From positions 1 through 50,844 of the forward strand of contig NZ_JAGGLG010000032.1 of assembly GCF_017874315.1 (NCBI RefSeq): a stretch of DNA of 50,844 nt. Direction: 5' to 3'. The notes beneath the pieces are model-generated. The model was not told the origin of the DNA and ran no database searches. It worked only from the letters and a program-made list of their open reading frames with translations. The DNA is from Symbiobacterium terraclitae. GTDB taxonomy: Bacteria > Bacillota > Sulfobacillia > Symbiobacteriales > Symbiobacteriaceae. How positions within the stretch are numbered: position 1 is the stretch's first letter; every line of letters begins with the position of its first letter. Position numbers and translations under genes: made by a program. Shown in pieces: positions 9,411-17,794 of the stretch.

Positions 9411-9935
9411 GTGAGGGGCGGCTGGCTGCTCCGGGCTGTGATGATGGGCGCGGCGGCGATGCTGCTGCTCGGCGGGCTGCTGACCGCAGTGGCGCACCAC
9501 CGGAGCGCGTCCGGGCAGGGCGGCGCCCCCTGTGCGCCCCTGGCGGGCTGGCAGGCGGTGACGGTCACCGCCCGGAGCGCATGGGGCGGAGCGCGCACCG
9601 GAACTGGGTACCGGACCGACGGCGGGGGTGTCGTCGTGCCGCTGGGGGAGCTTGCGGAGCCCCTGCTGTCCGGCCGGGGCCTCTACTGGGACGGGGAGCG
9701 CCGCACCGTCAGCCTGCTGGGACCAGACGACGTGCTGTCCGTACACTTCCCCCCGGGGCGGGAGTCGGTCGAACGGGCGGTTCTCAACGGCGCGGTCATC
9801 CCGCTTCGGGCCGTGCTGTGCGGTGAGCAGGTCTACCTGCCGGTGGAGCACCTGGCCGCCGTGCTGGACCTGGAAGTCGTGTGGACGGGTTCGGATTCGC
9901 TTCGTCTGGCTCCCGCTGAACCGCGGTCGCGGTGA
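9411..9935 (+). CDS. Membrane-anchored or secreted protein with copper-amine-oxidase-N-like domain
   Basis: This 174-residue protein has an N-terminal hydrophobic helix (about 5-27) that can be a signal peptide or anchor. The remainder reads like one stalk-type domain as found at the N-terminus of copper amine oxidases. Typical elements are DGGGVVVPLGELAEPLL, YWDGERRTVSLL and VYLPVEHLAAVLDLEVVW. These domains are common wall-associated modules in Firmicutes; the D,D-carboxypeptidase at 22049-23824 has them too. The start is a GTG at 9411 after GGAGGGG. An in-frame ATG at 9294 would add a low-complexity leader and is less likely. No enzyme activity can be inferred. Confidence 0.65.
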   Translation: MRGGWLLRAVMMGAAAMLLLGGLLTAVAHHRSASGQGGAPCAPLAGWQAVTVTARSAWGGARTGTGYRTDGGGVVVPLGELAEPLLSGRGLYWDGERRTVSLLGPDDVLSVHFPPGRESVERAVLNGAVIPLRAVLCGEQVYLPVEHLAAVLDLEVVWTGSDSLRLAPAEPRSR

Positions 9936-10062
9936 CTGGACGGTCGCCTGTCTGCACGTTGACGCCGGAGGGCGGGGCGCTGCGACCCTTCGGGGGCTTT
10001 GCGCGCTCGGATCGAGGCACCTGTGTTCGTCTGCAGTGCACGGGCCGGTCATCTGTATACCC

Positions 10063-10100
10063 TTGAATTCTCTCCTGCCGCGGTGTATACATCAGGTGTA
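10063..10100 (+). promoter_or_regulatory. Promoter with overlapping TACA-N5-TGTA dyad before the serine hydrolase gene
   Basis: A -35 box TTGAAT (10063-10068) and a -10 box TATACA (10086-10091) are separated by 17 bases. The dyad TACATCAGGTGTA (10088-10100) overlaps the -10 and the start region. A second GTATAC lies upstream at about 10055. TACA/TGTA half-sites are also the core of BlaI/MecI operators, but no BlaI gene is in view. Confidence 0.55.
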
Positions 10101-10140
10101 ATATTGGGCTATACGGCGCGGATAAGGATGGGAGACATTC

Positions 10141-11667
10141 ATGGCAGGCCCACGGCCCGCGTTCCATGCGTTCTGCCTGATTACGGCGCTCGCCCTCGTG
10201 TCTTCCCTGCTTGGCACGGTGGCCGCCGTTCCTGCTGCCGCGCCTGCGGCACCGGCCTCATTGGGCACTGCTGTCGAGGCGGAGGGTGGCGGGGAGCAAC
10301 CGGAAGGCGGCGGGGACAACCCGGGGGCAGCCGGGGGCAGCGGTGGCGGCCAGGGGGACCGCCCCGTTGAGGCGTCCCGCCCGGGCGGCTCCGGCCGTGA
10401 CGAACCCAGGGCGCAGGCCGATTCCGGAGGCAGCTCCAGACCCCTGACGGGGTCGCCCCAGCAGCCCCCGGCGCCGCAGCGGCCGCCGGCGCCCTGCGTC
10501 CCGAAGGCGCCGCTGGCCGCGGCCGCCGCGGCGGGTGAGAGCCTGCCCTACGCGGCACCCCCGCCGGTGGAGGCTCCGGTCGGCGCGCTGGCAGATCTGG
10601 AGCGGGCGCTCAGTGAGTTCCTGGCCGGCCGGCCGGGAGCTTACGGGATCGCAGTCGTCGACCTGGCCACTGGCGCCACCGCAGCGGTGGGCGCGGATCA
10701 GGTCTTTGTCGCCGCGTCCACCTTCAAGGTGCCGCTGGTGATGTACGTCCTCGACCTGGCCGCGCGCGGGGAGGCCGACCTCGAGGAGCAGCTCTTCTAC
10801 GCGCCCGAGGACTGGGAGGGGGGCACGGGCATCCTCCACAGCTCCGTCCCGGGCGACTGCCACACCGTGTCGGAGTTGCTCAACCTCGCCCTCACGGTGA
10901 GCGACAACATCGCCACCAACATGCTCCTGCGCCGGTTCGGCGAGGAGAACGTCTTCGCCTACATGCGGGGACTCGGCGGGACCGTGACCAACCTGGAGAC
11001 CGGGCGCCGGGCCACGACGCCCCGCGACATGGTCCGCTACCTGGAGCGCGCCTACCGCCAGGCGGCGGCTGAGGGGGGTCACCACTACCGCATCCTGATG
11101 GGGCTGCTGACGCAGACCGCCTTCGGCGACCGCATCGCCGCCGGCGCGCCGCCCGGCGTCCCGGTGGCCCACAAGATCGGTACGCTGCCGGCCATGGTGC
11201 ACGACGTGGGCATCGTCTTCCTGCCCGAGCATCCCTTCGCCATCGCCATCTTCAGCGCAGGCGTGAACGAGCAGGCCGCGGCCGCCGACCTGGCGCAGAT
11301 CACCCGCCTCGTGAGCGAGTTCCTGAGCGGCTGGGTCTGGGATGGCGTGCCCGAGCTCCCTGGTGAGGGCAGCAGCCAGCCCGGAGCGCCCCCGGGGGAT
11401 GGCGGAGGCCGGCCCGCGGGCGAGCCCGGTGCACCGCCCGGCGATGGCGGAGACCAGCCCGCGGGCGAGCCCGGTGCACCGCCCGGCGATGGCGGAGGCC
11501 AGCCCGCGGGCGAGCCCGGTGCACCGCCCGGCGACGGCGGAGACCAGCCCGCGAGCGAGCCTGATGCGCCGCCCGGCGACGGCGGAGACCAGCCCGCGGG
11601 CGAGCCTGATGCGCCGCCCGGCGACGGGCCTGCGCCCCCTGAAGACAGGCAGTGGAACCGAGGATGA
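10141..11667 (+). CDS. Secreted class A beta-lactamase-fold serine hydrolase with disordered repeat tails
   Basis: This 508-residue exported protein has a signal peptide (about 1-35) and a Gly/Pro/Gln-rich linker to about 135. A beta-lactamase-fold domain spans about 140-400, and a Pro/Gly/Asp-rich repetitive tail follows. The domain has the nucleophile motif STFK (S near 193), SDN (near 254) and a KIG triad variant (near 345) in AHKIGTLPAM. The segment between SDN and KIG is short: after GLGGTVTNLE comes TGRRATTPRDM directly, so most of the omega loop that carries deacylating Glu166 in true class A enzymes is missing. It may be a peptidoglycan D,D-peptidase-like or atypical hydrolase rather than a drug-inactivating enzyme. 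It overlaps the ClC gene by four bases. Confidence 0.8.
   Translation: MAGPRPAFHAFCLITALALVSSLLGTVAAVPAAAPAAPASLGTAVEAEGGGEQPEGGGDNPGAAGGSGGGQGDRPVEASRPGGSGRDEPRAQADSGGSSRPLTGSPQQPPAPQRPPAPCVPKAPLAAAAAAGESLPYAAPPPVEAPVGALADLERALSEFLAGRPGAYGIAVVDLATGATAAVGADQVFVAASTFKVPLVMYVLDLAARGEADLEEQLFYAPEDWEGGTGILHSSVPGDCHTVSELLNLALTVSDNIATNMLLRRFGEENVFAYMRGLGGTVTNLETGRRATTPRDMVRYLERAYRQAAAEGGHHYRILMGLLTQTAFGDRIAAGAPPGVPVAHKIGTLPAMVHDVGIVFLPEHPFAIAIFSAGVNEQAAAADLAQITRLVSEFLSGWVWDGVPELPGEGSSQPGAPPGDGGGRPAGEPGAPPGDGGDQPAGEPGAPPGDGGGQPAGEPGAPPGDGGDQPASEPDAPPGDGGDQPAGEPDAPPGDGPAPPEDRQWNRG
11383..11630 (+). repeat. 45-bp in-frame tandem repeats coding a 15-residue Pro/Gly unit
   Basis: Five full units and one partial unit encode variants of GAPPGDGGDQPAGEP. 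They start at 11383, 11428, 11473, 11518, 11563 and 11608. Units differ at a few codons (R/Q, G/D, A/S), so they are not freshly duplicated. They make a flexible acidic tail on the serine hydrolase, perhaps spanning the wall. Confidence 0.9.
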
Positions 11668-13487
11668 GCAACCCTCTCCGTCCGATGCGGAGGGATCGAA
11701 CTAGGGAAGTCCGAGGTGTGTCTGACGTGGATCCGCACAACATGGGCTACCCGCGGCCGGACTGGCGTCAGATGGTGGCGCCGGTCCGGCCCGCTGATCT
11801 CGCCGTGGTTCCGCTCGTGGCCCTCGTGGTCCTCACCGGCGGGCTTACCGCCTTCGGCGTCCGGCTGTTCGAGCGGGCGGTGGACGCCCTGTTCCGCCTG
11901 GGGTACGGGCTCCTGCCCGCCTGGCTCGGGGCCGCCGGCGCCCCGGCATGGCTGGCGTTCCTGCTCTTCCCCGCCGCGCTCGGCCTCGTGCACGCGGCGG
12001 TCGTGCGGTTCGTCCCGCCGGCCGACCGCCATCACGCCATCCCGCTGGTCATCCTCGCCCGGGCGAGGCGCGAAGGCCGCATCCCGCCGGTCACGACCCT
12101 GCTCAAGTCGGCCGCCGCGATCCTCACCCTCGGCGCCGGCGGCTCGCTGGGGCGCGAGGGGCCGGTGGTCCTGCTGGGCTCGGGCATCGGTTCGGCGCTG
12201 GGACAGGCCGTCCGCGTCCGGGCTGACTGGCGGAACGCGCTGGTCACCGCCGGCGCGGCTGCCGCCATCGCCACGGCCTTTCACGCCCCGATCACCGGCG
12301 CCTTCTTCGCAATGGAGATCGTGCTGGTGCAGTTCACCGCGCGCTCCTTCGCCCTGGCGGCCCTCGGGGCGACGGTGGCCGCCGTGCTGTCGAACTACCT
12401 GACCGGGCAGCCTCCGTTCCCGATCCCTGCCTACTCAGTGCAGGACCCGTGGCAGGTCCCGCTGTTCACTGGCCTGGGCCTCTGCGTCGCGCCGCTGTCG
12501 CGGCTCTACATCGCGGCGATCTTCGGCGGGGACGAGGCGGGGCGGCACCTGGTGCGGCTCTCCCCCGGGCTGAGAGCCGCACTCGGGGGCGTTCTCTTCG
12601 GCCTGGTGGGCCTGGCGCTGCCGGGTACGCTGGGCCCGGGTCTCGCCACGATCCAGGACGCGCTCGGCGGGCGGCTCCCTCTCCTCACGATCGCCGCGCT
12701 CCTCGGGGGGAAACTCCTGGCCATCGCGGTGACCAGCGGGGGCGGCTGGACCGGCGGTACCTTCACCCCGGCCCTCTTCCTCGGGGCCATGGGCGGCGGC
12801 CTCTACGGTCACCTGGCCGCGCTGGCGTTCCCCGGCCTCGCCATCCAGCCCGGAGCTTACGCCGTGGTCGGCATGGCGGCCATGATCGCCGGCGCGACGC
12901 AGGCGCCGCTCACCGCCCTGGCGCTGATCTTCGAGATCACCCGCGACTACCGCATCGCCCTGCCGGCGATGCTCGCGTGCGGCGTGGCCGCCGTGCTCAG
13001 CCAGCGCATCAACCCCTACTCGGTGGACACCCTCCACCTGCCCGAGCAGGGCATCCTGCTCCCCTGGCAGCTCCACGACCTGCGGGAGGTGAAGGTGGGC
13101 GAGGTGATGACGCGCGGCGTGCACGTGGTCCGGGAGGACATGGACCTGAAGGCGGTGGTCGACCTGATGCACCGGACGCGCCACGGCGGGTACCCGGTGG
13201 TGGACGGCGCCGGCCGGCTGACGGGCATGATCACCCTGGAGGACGTGCGGGATGTGCCCGTGAAGGGGAGGCTGAGCACGCCGGTCACCCGCGCCATGTC
13301 CCGCAAGCTGGTCGCGGTCACGCCCGATCAGTCCGTCGCCGAGGCGGCCCTGCTCATGGCGCACCACGGCGTCGGGCGGCTGCCGGTGGTGGCGGCGGAC
13401 GATCAGACCCGGCTCGTGGGCATCCTCACCCGCACGGATATCCTTCGGGCCTACCCGACGCTGCGGGACGACCTCGGGGCCGGGTAG
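11664..13487 (+). CDS. ClC-type chloride channel/antiporter with two CBS domains
   Basis: This membrane protein of about 607 residues moves chloride, alone or in exchange for protons. The selectivity motif GSLGREGPV near 160-168 contains the gating glutamate, and GGWTGGTFTP near 357-366 supplies the second anion-binding loop. A MAAMIAGATQAPLTALALIFE stretch is typical of the last transmembrane part. Two CBS domains follow from about 473 to the end (VGEVMTRGVHVVRED and TRAMSRKLVAVTPDQ mark their starts) and probably bind nucleotides. The ATG at 11664 overlaps the previous stop in ATGA. A GTG at 11718 with an AGGGAAG site is an equally credible start and would shorten the N-terminus by 18 residues. 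Confidence 0.9.
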   Translation: MSNPLRPMRRDRTREVRGVSDVDPHNMGYPRPDWRQMVAPVRPADLAVVPLVALVVLTGGLTAFGVRLFERAVDALFRLGYGLLPAWLGAAGAPAWLAFLLFPAALGLVHAAVVRFVPPADRHHAIPLVILARARREGRIPPVTTLLKSAAAILTLGAGGSLGREGPVVLLGSGIGSALGQAVRVRADWRNALVTAGAAAAIATAFHAPITGAFFAMEIVLVQFTARSFALAALGATVAAVLSNYLTGQPPFPIPAYSVQDPWQVPLFTGLGLCVAPLSRLYIAAIFGGDEAGRHLVRLSPGLRAALGGVLFGLVGLALPGTLGPGLATIQDALGGRLPLLTIAALLGGKLLAIAVTSGGGWTGGTFTPALFLGAMGGGLYGHLAALAFPGLAIQPGAYAVVGMAAMIAGATQAPLTALALIFEITRDYRIALPAMLACGVAAVLSQRINPYSVDTLHLPEQGILLPWQLHDLREVKVGEVMTRGVHVVREDMDLKAVVDLMHRTRHGGYPVVDGAGRLTGMITLEDVRDVPVKGRLSTPVTRAMSRKLVAVTPDQSVAEAALLMAHHGVGRLPVVAADDQTRLVGILTRTDILRAYPTLRDDLGAG

Positions 13488-13513
13488 CACCCCGCCCGCC
13501 TGCGCCGTGGACG

Positions 13514-13573
13514 CCCGGGGCCCAACAGCCCGGGGCCCAACAGCCCGAGGCCCAACAGCCCGGGGCCCAATAG
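13514..13573. repeat. Four 15-bp tandem repeats
   Basis: The unit CCCGGGGCCCAACAG occurs four times head to tail (13514, 13529, 13544, 13559). Copy 3 has one change (GAGG) and copy 4 has one (AATAG). The array lies between the ClC stop and the terminator hairpin. The unit contains a self-complementary CCCGGGG/CCCC-type core, so the array could fold. Confidence 0.85.
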
Positions 13574-13577
13574 CGCA

Positions 13578-13608
13578 CGCCCACCGGCGCCGTGGCCGGT
13601 GGGCGTTC
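13578..13608. terminator. Bidirectional terminator
   Basis: An 11-pair perfect stem (CGCCCACCGGC / GCCGGTGGGCG) with a GCCGTG loop lies between the ClC stop and the DUF1634 stop. TTCTAG follows on the plus strand. Confidence 0.75.
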
Positions 13609-13934
13609 TAGTGCGTCTCCCCCAGCAGAAAGCCGATGAAGACGAAGAGCAGCACGGAGAGGCAGATCAGGGCGTAGGTTCTGTCGCCGAGCTTCAGGTA
13701 GATGACCATGGCGGCCGTCACCCGCAGGAGGGGGGTACAGACGAGGGTGATCAGGCCCGCGGTGACCAGGGCGGGTCCGATGCCGGCCGACGTTGCGAAG
13801 AGCAGGAGCAGCAGTCCCGCCGCGATCAGGGCGGCCGATGCCCCCGTGCCCAGGCGGAGCAGCCGGGAGACGGCCAGCTCGACCTGCTCGACTTCCCGGG
13901 AGACCGACGGCTCCTGTGTGCGCGTGGTGTCCAT
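13608..13934 (-). CDS. DUF1634 family membrane protein
   Basis: This 108-residue protein has a charged N-terminus (about 1-27) and three hydrophobic helices (about 33-52, 54-72 and 86-104). It matches the layout of DUF1634 proteins, which are frequently encoded beside TauE/SafE transporters. That is the case here: its ATG follows immediately after the TAG of the transporter gene, so they are co-transcribed and coupled. It may be an accessory subunit of the anion exporter. No catalytic or metal-binding residues are evident. Confidence 0.85.
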   Translation of the reverse strand: MDTTRTQEPSVSREVEQVELAVSRLLRLGTGASAALIAAGLLLLLFATSAGIGPALVTAGLITLVCTPLLRVTAAMVIYLKLGDRTYALICLSVLLFVFIGFLLGETH

Positions 13935-14780
13935 CTACGAGGTCACCCCTTTCCAGGCCATCTGGAAGGCGACGTAGACCAGCAGCGGGATGAAGAGCAG
14001 CCGCAGCGTGGAGCCTTTCAGCTTCACCATCAGCCGCGACCCCAGCATGGCGCCGCCCAGGACGCCCAGCGCCACCGGCCCGGCCACGAGCGGCTCGACG
14101 TCGCCCCTGACGAAGTAGACCGAGGCGCTGGCGGCGGCCGTCACCCCGATCATGAAGTTGGACGTGGCGGTGGAGACCTTGATGGGCAGCCGCATGACCA
14201 TGTCCATCGCCGGTACCTTGAAGGCGCCCCCGCCGACGCCCAGGAGGCCGGCCAGCGCGCCGGAGACGCACATCAGGAACAGCCCCGGCAGCGTGCCGGT
14301 GGCCTGGTAGGTGACGGTGCGCCCCAGGGCCTTGTCGTAGTACGAGCCGGAGAGCCGCAGCCGCTGTGACAGCCGGTCGGGCACGACCCCGTCCGGCAGC
14401 TCGGTCTTGCGGGCGCGGAACATCGAGTAGGCCGAGTAGGCCATCAGCAGTGCGAAGAGGAGGAAAAGGAACCGGGTGGGCATGTAGCCGGCGATGAAGG
14501 CCCCGGAGAGGGCGCCGAGCGTGGAGCCGATCTCGAGGAACATGGCGATGCGGGTGTTGGTGATGTGGTCCCGCAGGTAGGCGACGGTCGCTCCGGTGGA
14601 GGTCGCGATGATGGCCACGGCGCTGGCGGCCACGGCCGTGCGGAAGTCGTGGCCGAAGAGCAGCGTGAGGGCCGGGACGATGATGATGCCGCCGCCCAGC
14701 CCCAGCATGGAGCCCACCAGGCCTGCGACCAGCGAGGTGCCGAGGATGGAGAGCGTCTCCAGGATGGGGTTCATACTCAT
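13935..14780 (-). CDS. TauE/SafE family anion transporter
   Basis: This 281-residue polytopic membrane protein has about eight helices in two similar halves. The family signature GLVGSMLGLGGGIIIVPALTLLFG is near residues 20-43, with its counterpart SGALAGLLGVGGGAFKVPAMDMVM in the second half. Relatives export sulfite, sulfoacetate or related organosulfur anions. The HDFRTAVAASAVAII segment after the first signature is also typical. The start is an ATG at 14780 preceded by GGAGATGAG. It forms a two-gene operon with the DUF1634 gene. The exact anion cannot be read from sequence. Confidence 0.9.
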   Translation of the reverse strand: MSMNPILETLSILGTSLVAGLVGSMLGLGGGIIIVPALTLLFGHDFRTAVAASAVAIIATSTGATVAYLRDHITNTRIAMFLEIGSTLGALSGAFIAGYMPTRFLFLLFALLMAYSAYSMFRARKTELPDGVVPDRLSQRLRLSGSYYDKALGRTVTYQATGTLPGLFLMCVSGALAGLLGVGGGAFKVPAMDMVMRLPIKVSTATSNFMIGVTAAASASVYFVRGDVEPLVAGPVALGVLGGAMLGSRLMVKLKGSTLRLLFIPLLVYVAFQMAWKGVTS

Positions 14781-15000
14781 CTCCTTCGCCGTCGAGGTAG
14801 GGGGCTAACCCCACTATACACCGCCTGGCCAGAGGGAGAAAAGACGCCGGGATACCGCTTTCGCCGACAGCGAAAAAATTCGAATAAAGCAGGAAGGCAG
14901 ACTAGAGCGGCCGAACAATCCTCCCTACGCCCTCATGGACCCTTTTTCCGGTCCGTGGTGTGTCGGTGCGAGATCACAGGGAGGGAGGAGTGCATCGCAG

Positions 15001-17595
15001 ATGGACCGCAGGCGAGTGATCACGTCAGCCCTGGTCGGGATCATGCTGCTTGGCGCGGCGTTCCCGGCGGCGGCCCGGGTGGAGGAGCTCTACCCGGACC
15101 AGCCGGCGCCCGTCTACTGGACGGATGAGATGGTGGATGAGACCCCGCACGCCTGGTTCGTGGAGTTCTCCGGGGCACCGCTGGCCGAGGGCGGCAGCGC
15201 GTCCGCGGTGAAGAGCGAGCGGGCGCAGTTCCGGGCCGAGGCAGCGCGGCAGAACGTGAAGTTCCAGGAGCGCTTCGAGTACGAGGAGCTGTTCAACGGC
15301 ATTTCGATCGCGGCCGATGCCTCGCAGGTGGCCGCCCTCAGCCGGCTGCCGGGCGTCAAGGCGATTTACCCGGTGGTGGAGATCGCCCGGCCTGAGGTGG
15401 AGGTGCCCACCGACGACATCGACCTGGTGACCGCCCTGGCGATGACCGGCGCGGACATCGTCCAGTCCGAGCTGGGCTACACCGGCAAGGGCATCAAGGT
15501 GGCGGTGATGGACACCGGCATCGACTATCACCATCCCGACCTGGGCGGTGGCTTCGGCAAGGGCTACAAGGTGGCGTACGGGTACGACTTCGTGGGCGAC
15601 GACTTCAACGCCGACCCGACCCATCCCGGCTACAACCCCGTCCCCGTGCCCGACCCCGACCCCGATGACTGCGCCATCGCCGGCCACGGCACCCACGTCG
15701 CGGGCATCGTCGGCGCCAACGGCCGCATCAAGGGCGTCGCACCCGACGTCACGCTGGGCGCCTACCGCGTGTTCGGCTGCGAGGGCAGCACCACGGCGGA
15801 CGTGATGCTGGCCGCGATGGAGCGGGCGTACAAGGACAAGATGGACATCCTCAACATGTCCATCGGTTCCGCCTTCCAGTGGCCCGGCTACCCGACGGCC
15901 GTCGCGGCCGACCGCCTGGTGAAGAAGGGCATGGTCGTCGTGGCCTCCATCGGCAACAGCGGCGAGTACGGCCTCTACTCCACCAGCGCGCCGGGCAACG
16001 GCTCGCAGGTGATCGGCGTCGCCTCCTTTGACAACAGCCACGCGACCCTGCGGATCTTCAGGGTGGACGGCGCCGGCGTCGGCTTCACCCCGGCGACGGC
16101 CTCGCCCCTGCCGCCCACCGCGGGGACGCTGCCCATCGCCAGCGCGGACGTCGGGGTGGGGGATGACCTGGCCTGCGTCCCGCTGCCGGCCGGCAGCCTG
16201 GAGGGCGCGGCAGCGCTGGTGCAGCGCGGCGGCTGCACCTTCTACGAGAAGGCGCTCCACGCCCAGAACGCCGGGGCGGCTGCCGTGATCCTCTACAACA
16301 ACGTCGCCGGCCGCGTCAACCCGACGGTCGCCGGCGAGGAGCCCATCACCATCCCCGTGGTGGCCATCACCAACGAGGACGGGCTCATGATCCGGGACCT
16401 GCTGGAAAGCGGCGACGAGCTCCTGCTGGAGTGGACCGACGAGACCGGCTCGTTCGAGAGCCCGACCGGCGGCCTGATCTCCAGCTTCAGCTCCTACGGG
16501 CTCGCCCCCGACCTGTCGCTGAAGCCTGACCTCGGCGCACCGGGCGGCGGCATCTACTCCACCTACCCGCTGGAGGCGGGCGGCTACGCCACCATCGGCG
16601 GCACCTCGATGTCCGCGCCGCATGTGGCCGGCGCCGCAGCCCTGCTGCTGGAGGCGATGCCCAAGGCCAAGCCTGACGAGGTGCAAGCGCGGCTGATGAA
16701 CACCGCCGACCCCAAGTACTGGTGGGGCGCTCCGGCTCTCGGGTTCCTGGACAGCGTCAACCGGCAGGGCGCGGGCATGCTCCAGATCGACAAGGCGATT
16801 CTCGCGGACGTCGTCGTGGAGACGCCGAAGCTCGCCCTCGGCGAGAGCACCGGCAAGGCGGTCTCCGAGACACTGACGATCCGCAACAACTCGGGCCGGC
16901 GCATCACCTATGCCCTGAGTCACGTGGAGGCCGTCTCCACCGGCGGCGACACCTACTCGCCCTCGTTCTTCATCGGCGACGACGTCGTCTCGTTCCAGAA
17001 GGATACGGTGACGCTCTCGCCGAGGGGCGTCACCAAGGTGAAGGTGAGCATCGCACCGGATCCGTCGCTGCCCGACGGCACCATCTACGGCGGTTACATC
17101 GTCCTGACGCCGGTGAACAACGACGGCCCGGTCCTGCGGGTGCCTTACGCCGGCTACAAGGGCGACTACCAGGAGAAGGAGGTCCTCACGCCCACGCCCT
17201 ACGGGTTCCCGTGGCTGGCCCGGGCTGCGGACGGCAGCTACTACAAGGAGGGTGAAGGCGCGGTCTTCACCATGGCCGACGGCGATATCCCGTACGTGCT
17301 GTTCCACCTGGATCACCAGTCCAGCCACCTGCGGATCGGCGTGCGGCCGGCGGACGGCGGGGCGGTTACCTACTTCCTCGATCAGGAGTACATGAGCCGC
17401 AACTCCCAGCCCACCGGGTTCTTCGCCATCGGCTTCGACGGCATCGTGATGCAGGGCAAGAAGGAGCGCATCCTGCCGGACGGCGACTACGTCCTGCTCA
17501 TCGAGGTGCTGAAGCCGCTGGGCAACGCCAAGAACAAGGACCACTGGGAGACCTGGACCTCGCCCGTCTTCACCATCGACCGGTCGGCGGAGTAG
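15001..17595 (+). CDS. Secreted subtilisin-like serine protease (Vpr type) with PA domain
   Basis: This 864-residue exported protease has a signal peptide (about 1-28), then an inhibitor I9-like propeptide ending near the AIYPVVEIARP segment. The S8 catalytic domain has Asp in AVMDTGIDYHHPD (near 170), His in GHGTHVAGIVG (near 230) and Ser in GGTSMSAPHVAGAAALL (near 537). A protease-associated (PA) domain is inserted between His and Ser, around residues 375-470 (AALVQRGGCTFYEKA, GAAAVILYNN). The C-terminal 280 residues are beta-rich, fibronectin-III-like. The ATG at 15001 fits the GGGAGGGAGGAG site; an in-frame ATG at 14935 lies before it and lacks one. The layout matches Vpr and lactocepin-like enzymes that degrade external protein. 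Confidence 0.93.
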   Translation: MDRRRVITSALVGIMLLGAAFPAAARVEELYPDQPAPVYWTDEMVDETPHAWFVEFSGAPLAEGGSASAVKSERAQFRAEAARQNVKFQERFEYEELFNGISIAADASQVAALSRLPGVKAIYPVVEIARPEVEVPTDDIDLVTALAMTGADIVQSELGYTGKGIKVAVMDTGIDYHHPDLGGGFGKGYKVAYGYDFVGDDFNADPTHPGYNPVPVPDPDPDDCAIAGHGTHVAGIVGANGRIKGVAPDVTLGAYRVFGCEGSTTADVMLAAMERAYKDKMDILNMSIGSAFQWPGYPTAVAADRLVKKGMVVVASIGNSGEYGLYSTSAPGNGSQVIGVASFDNSHATLRIFRVDGAGVGFTPATASPLPPTAGTLPIASADVGVGDDLACVPLPAGSLEGAAALVQRGGCTFYEKALHAQNAGAAAVILYNNVAGRVNPTVAGEEPITIPVVAITNEDGLMIRDLLESGDELLLEWTDETGSFESPTGGLISSFSSYGLAPDLSLKPDLGAPGGGIYSTYPLEAGGYATIGGTSMSAPHVAGAAALLLEAMPKAKPDEVQARLMNTADPKYWWGAPALGFLDSVNRQGAGMLQIDKAILADVVVETPKLALGESTGKAVSETLTIRNNSGRRITYALSHVEAVSTGGDTYSPSFFIGDDVVSFQKDTVTLSPRGVTKVKVSIAPDPSLPDGTIYGGYIVLTPVNNDGPVLRVPYAGYKGDYQEKEVLTPTPYGFPWLARAADGSYYKEGEGAVFTMADGDIPYVLFHLDHQSSHLRIGVRPADGGAVTYFLDQEYMSRNSQPTGFFAIGFDGIVMQGKKERILPDGDYVLLIEVLKPLGNAKNKDHWETWTSPVFTIDRSAE

Positions 17596-17604
17596 CTCCC
17601 GCCG

Positions 17605-17650
17605 AACGCGCAGCGGCGCCCGGCATCCCGGCCGGGCGCCGCCGCGCGTT
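17605..17650 (+). terminator. Large GC-rich terminator hairpin
   Basis: The arms AACGCGC-a-GCGGCGCCCGGC and GCCGGGCGCCGC-CGCGCGTT pair almost completely with an ATCCCG loop. The hairpin lies ten bases after the protease stop. The tail is not T-rich. Confidence 0.7.
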
Positions 17651-17732
17651 GCACGGGCCCGTATCGGAGGGCCTGCGCCGTCGTCACAAATAAAAGGACC
17701 GCTCCACCGTGGGCGGCTTGCGCCGCCGGTGG

Positions 17733-17763
17733 TTGACGGACCTCCGCCGATCCATGGTACACT
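17733..17763 (+). promoter_or_regulatory. Candidate promoter for the Fe-S carrier gene
   Basis: TTGACG (17733-17738) and TACACT (17758-17763) are separated by 19 bases, which is slightly long. The start codon at 17795 is 32 bases further on, after an AAGGAGGG site. Confidence 0.5.
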
Positions 17764-17794
17764 AGGGTTCAGTGATCAAAGGAGGGAACCACCC

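Noticed and set aside
11383-11630. CRISPR-like array
   Set aside because: The units are in-frame, without spacers, and code for a Pro/Gly repeat in a secreted protein.
13514-13573. CRISPR or integron repeat
   Set aside because: The repeats are only 15 bases, directly adjacent, with no spacers or associated genes.
15025-17544. An 839-codon open frame on the minus strand opposite the subtilisin gene
   Set aside because: Its translation is Arg/Val/Gly/His-rich without recognisable domains and is a mirror of the GC-rich plus-strand codons. The plus-strand protease has clear catalytic motifs.
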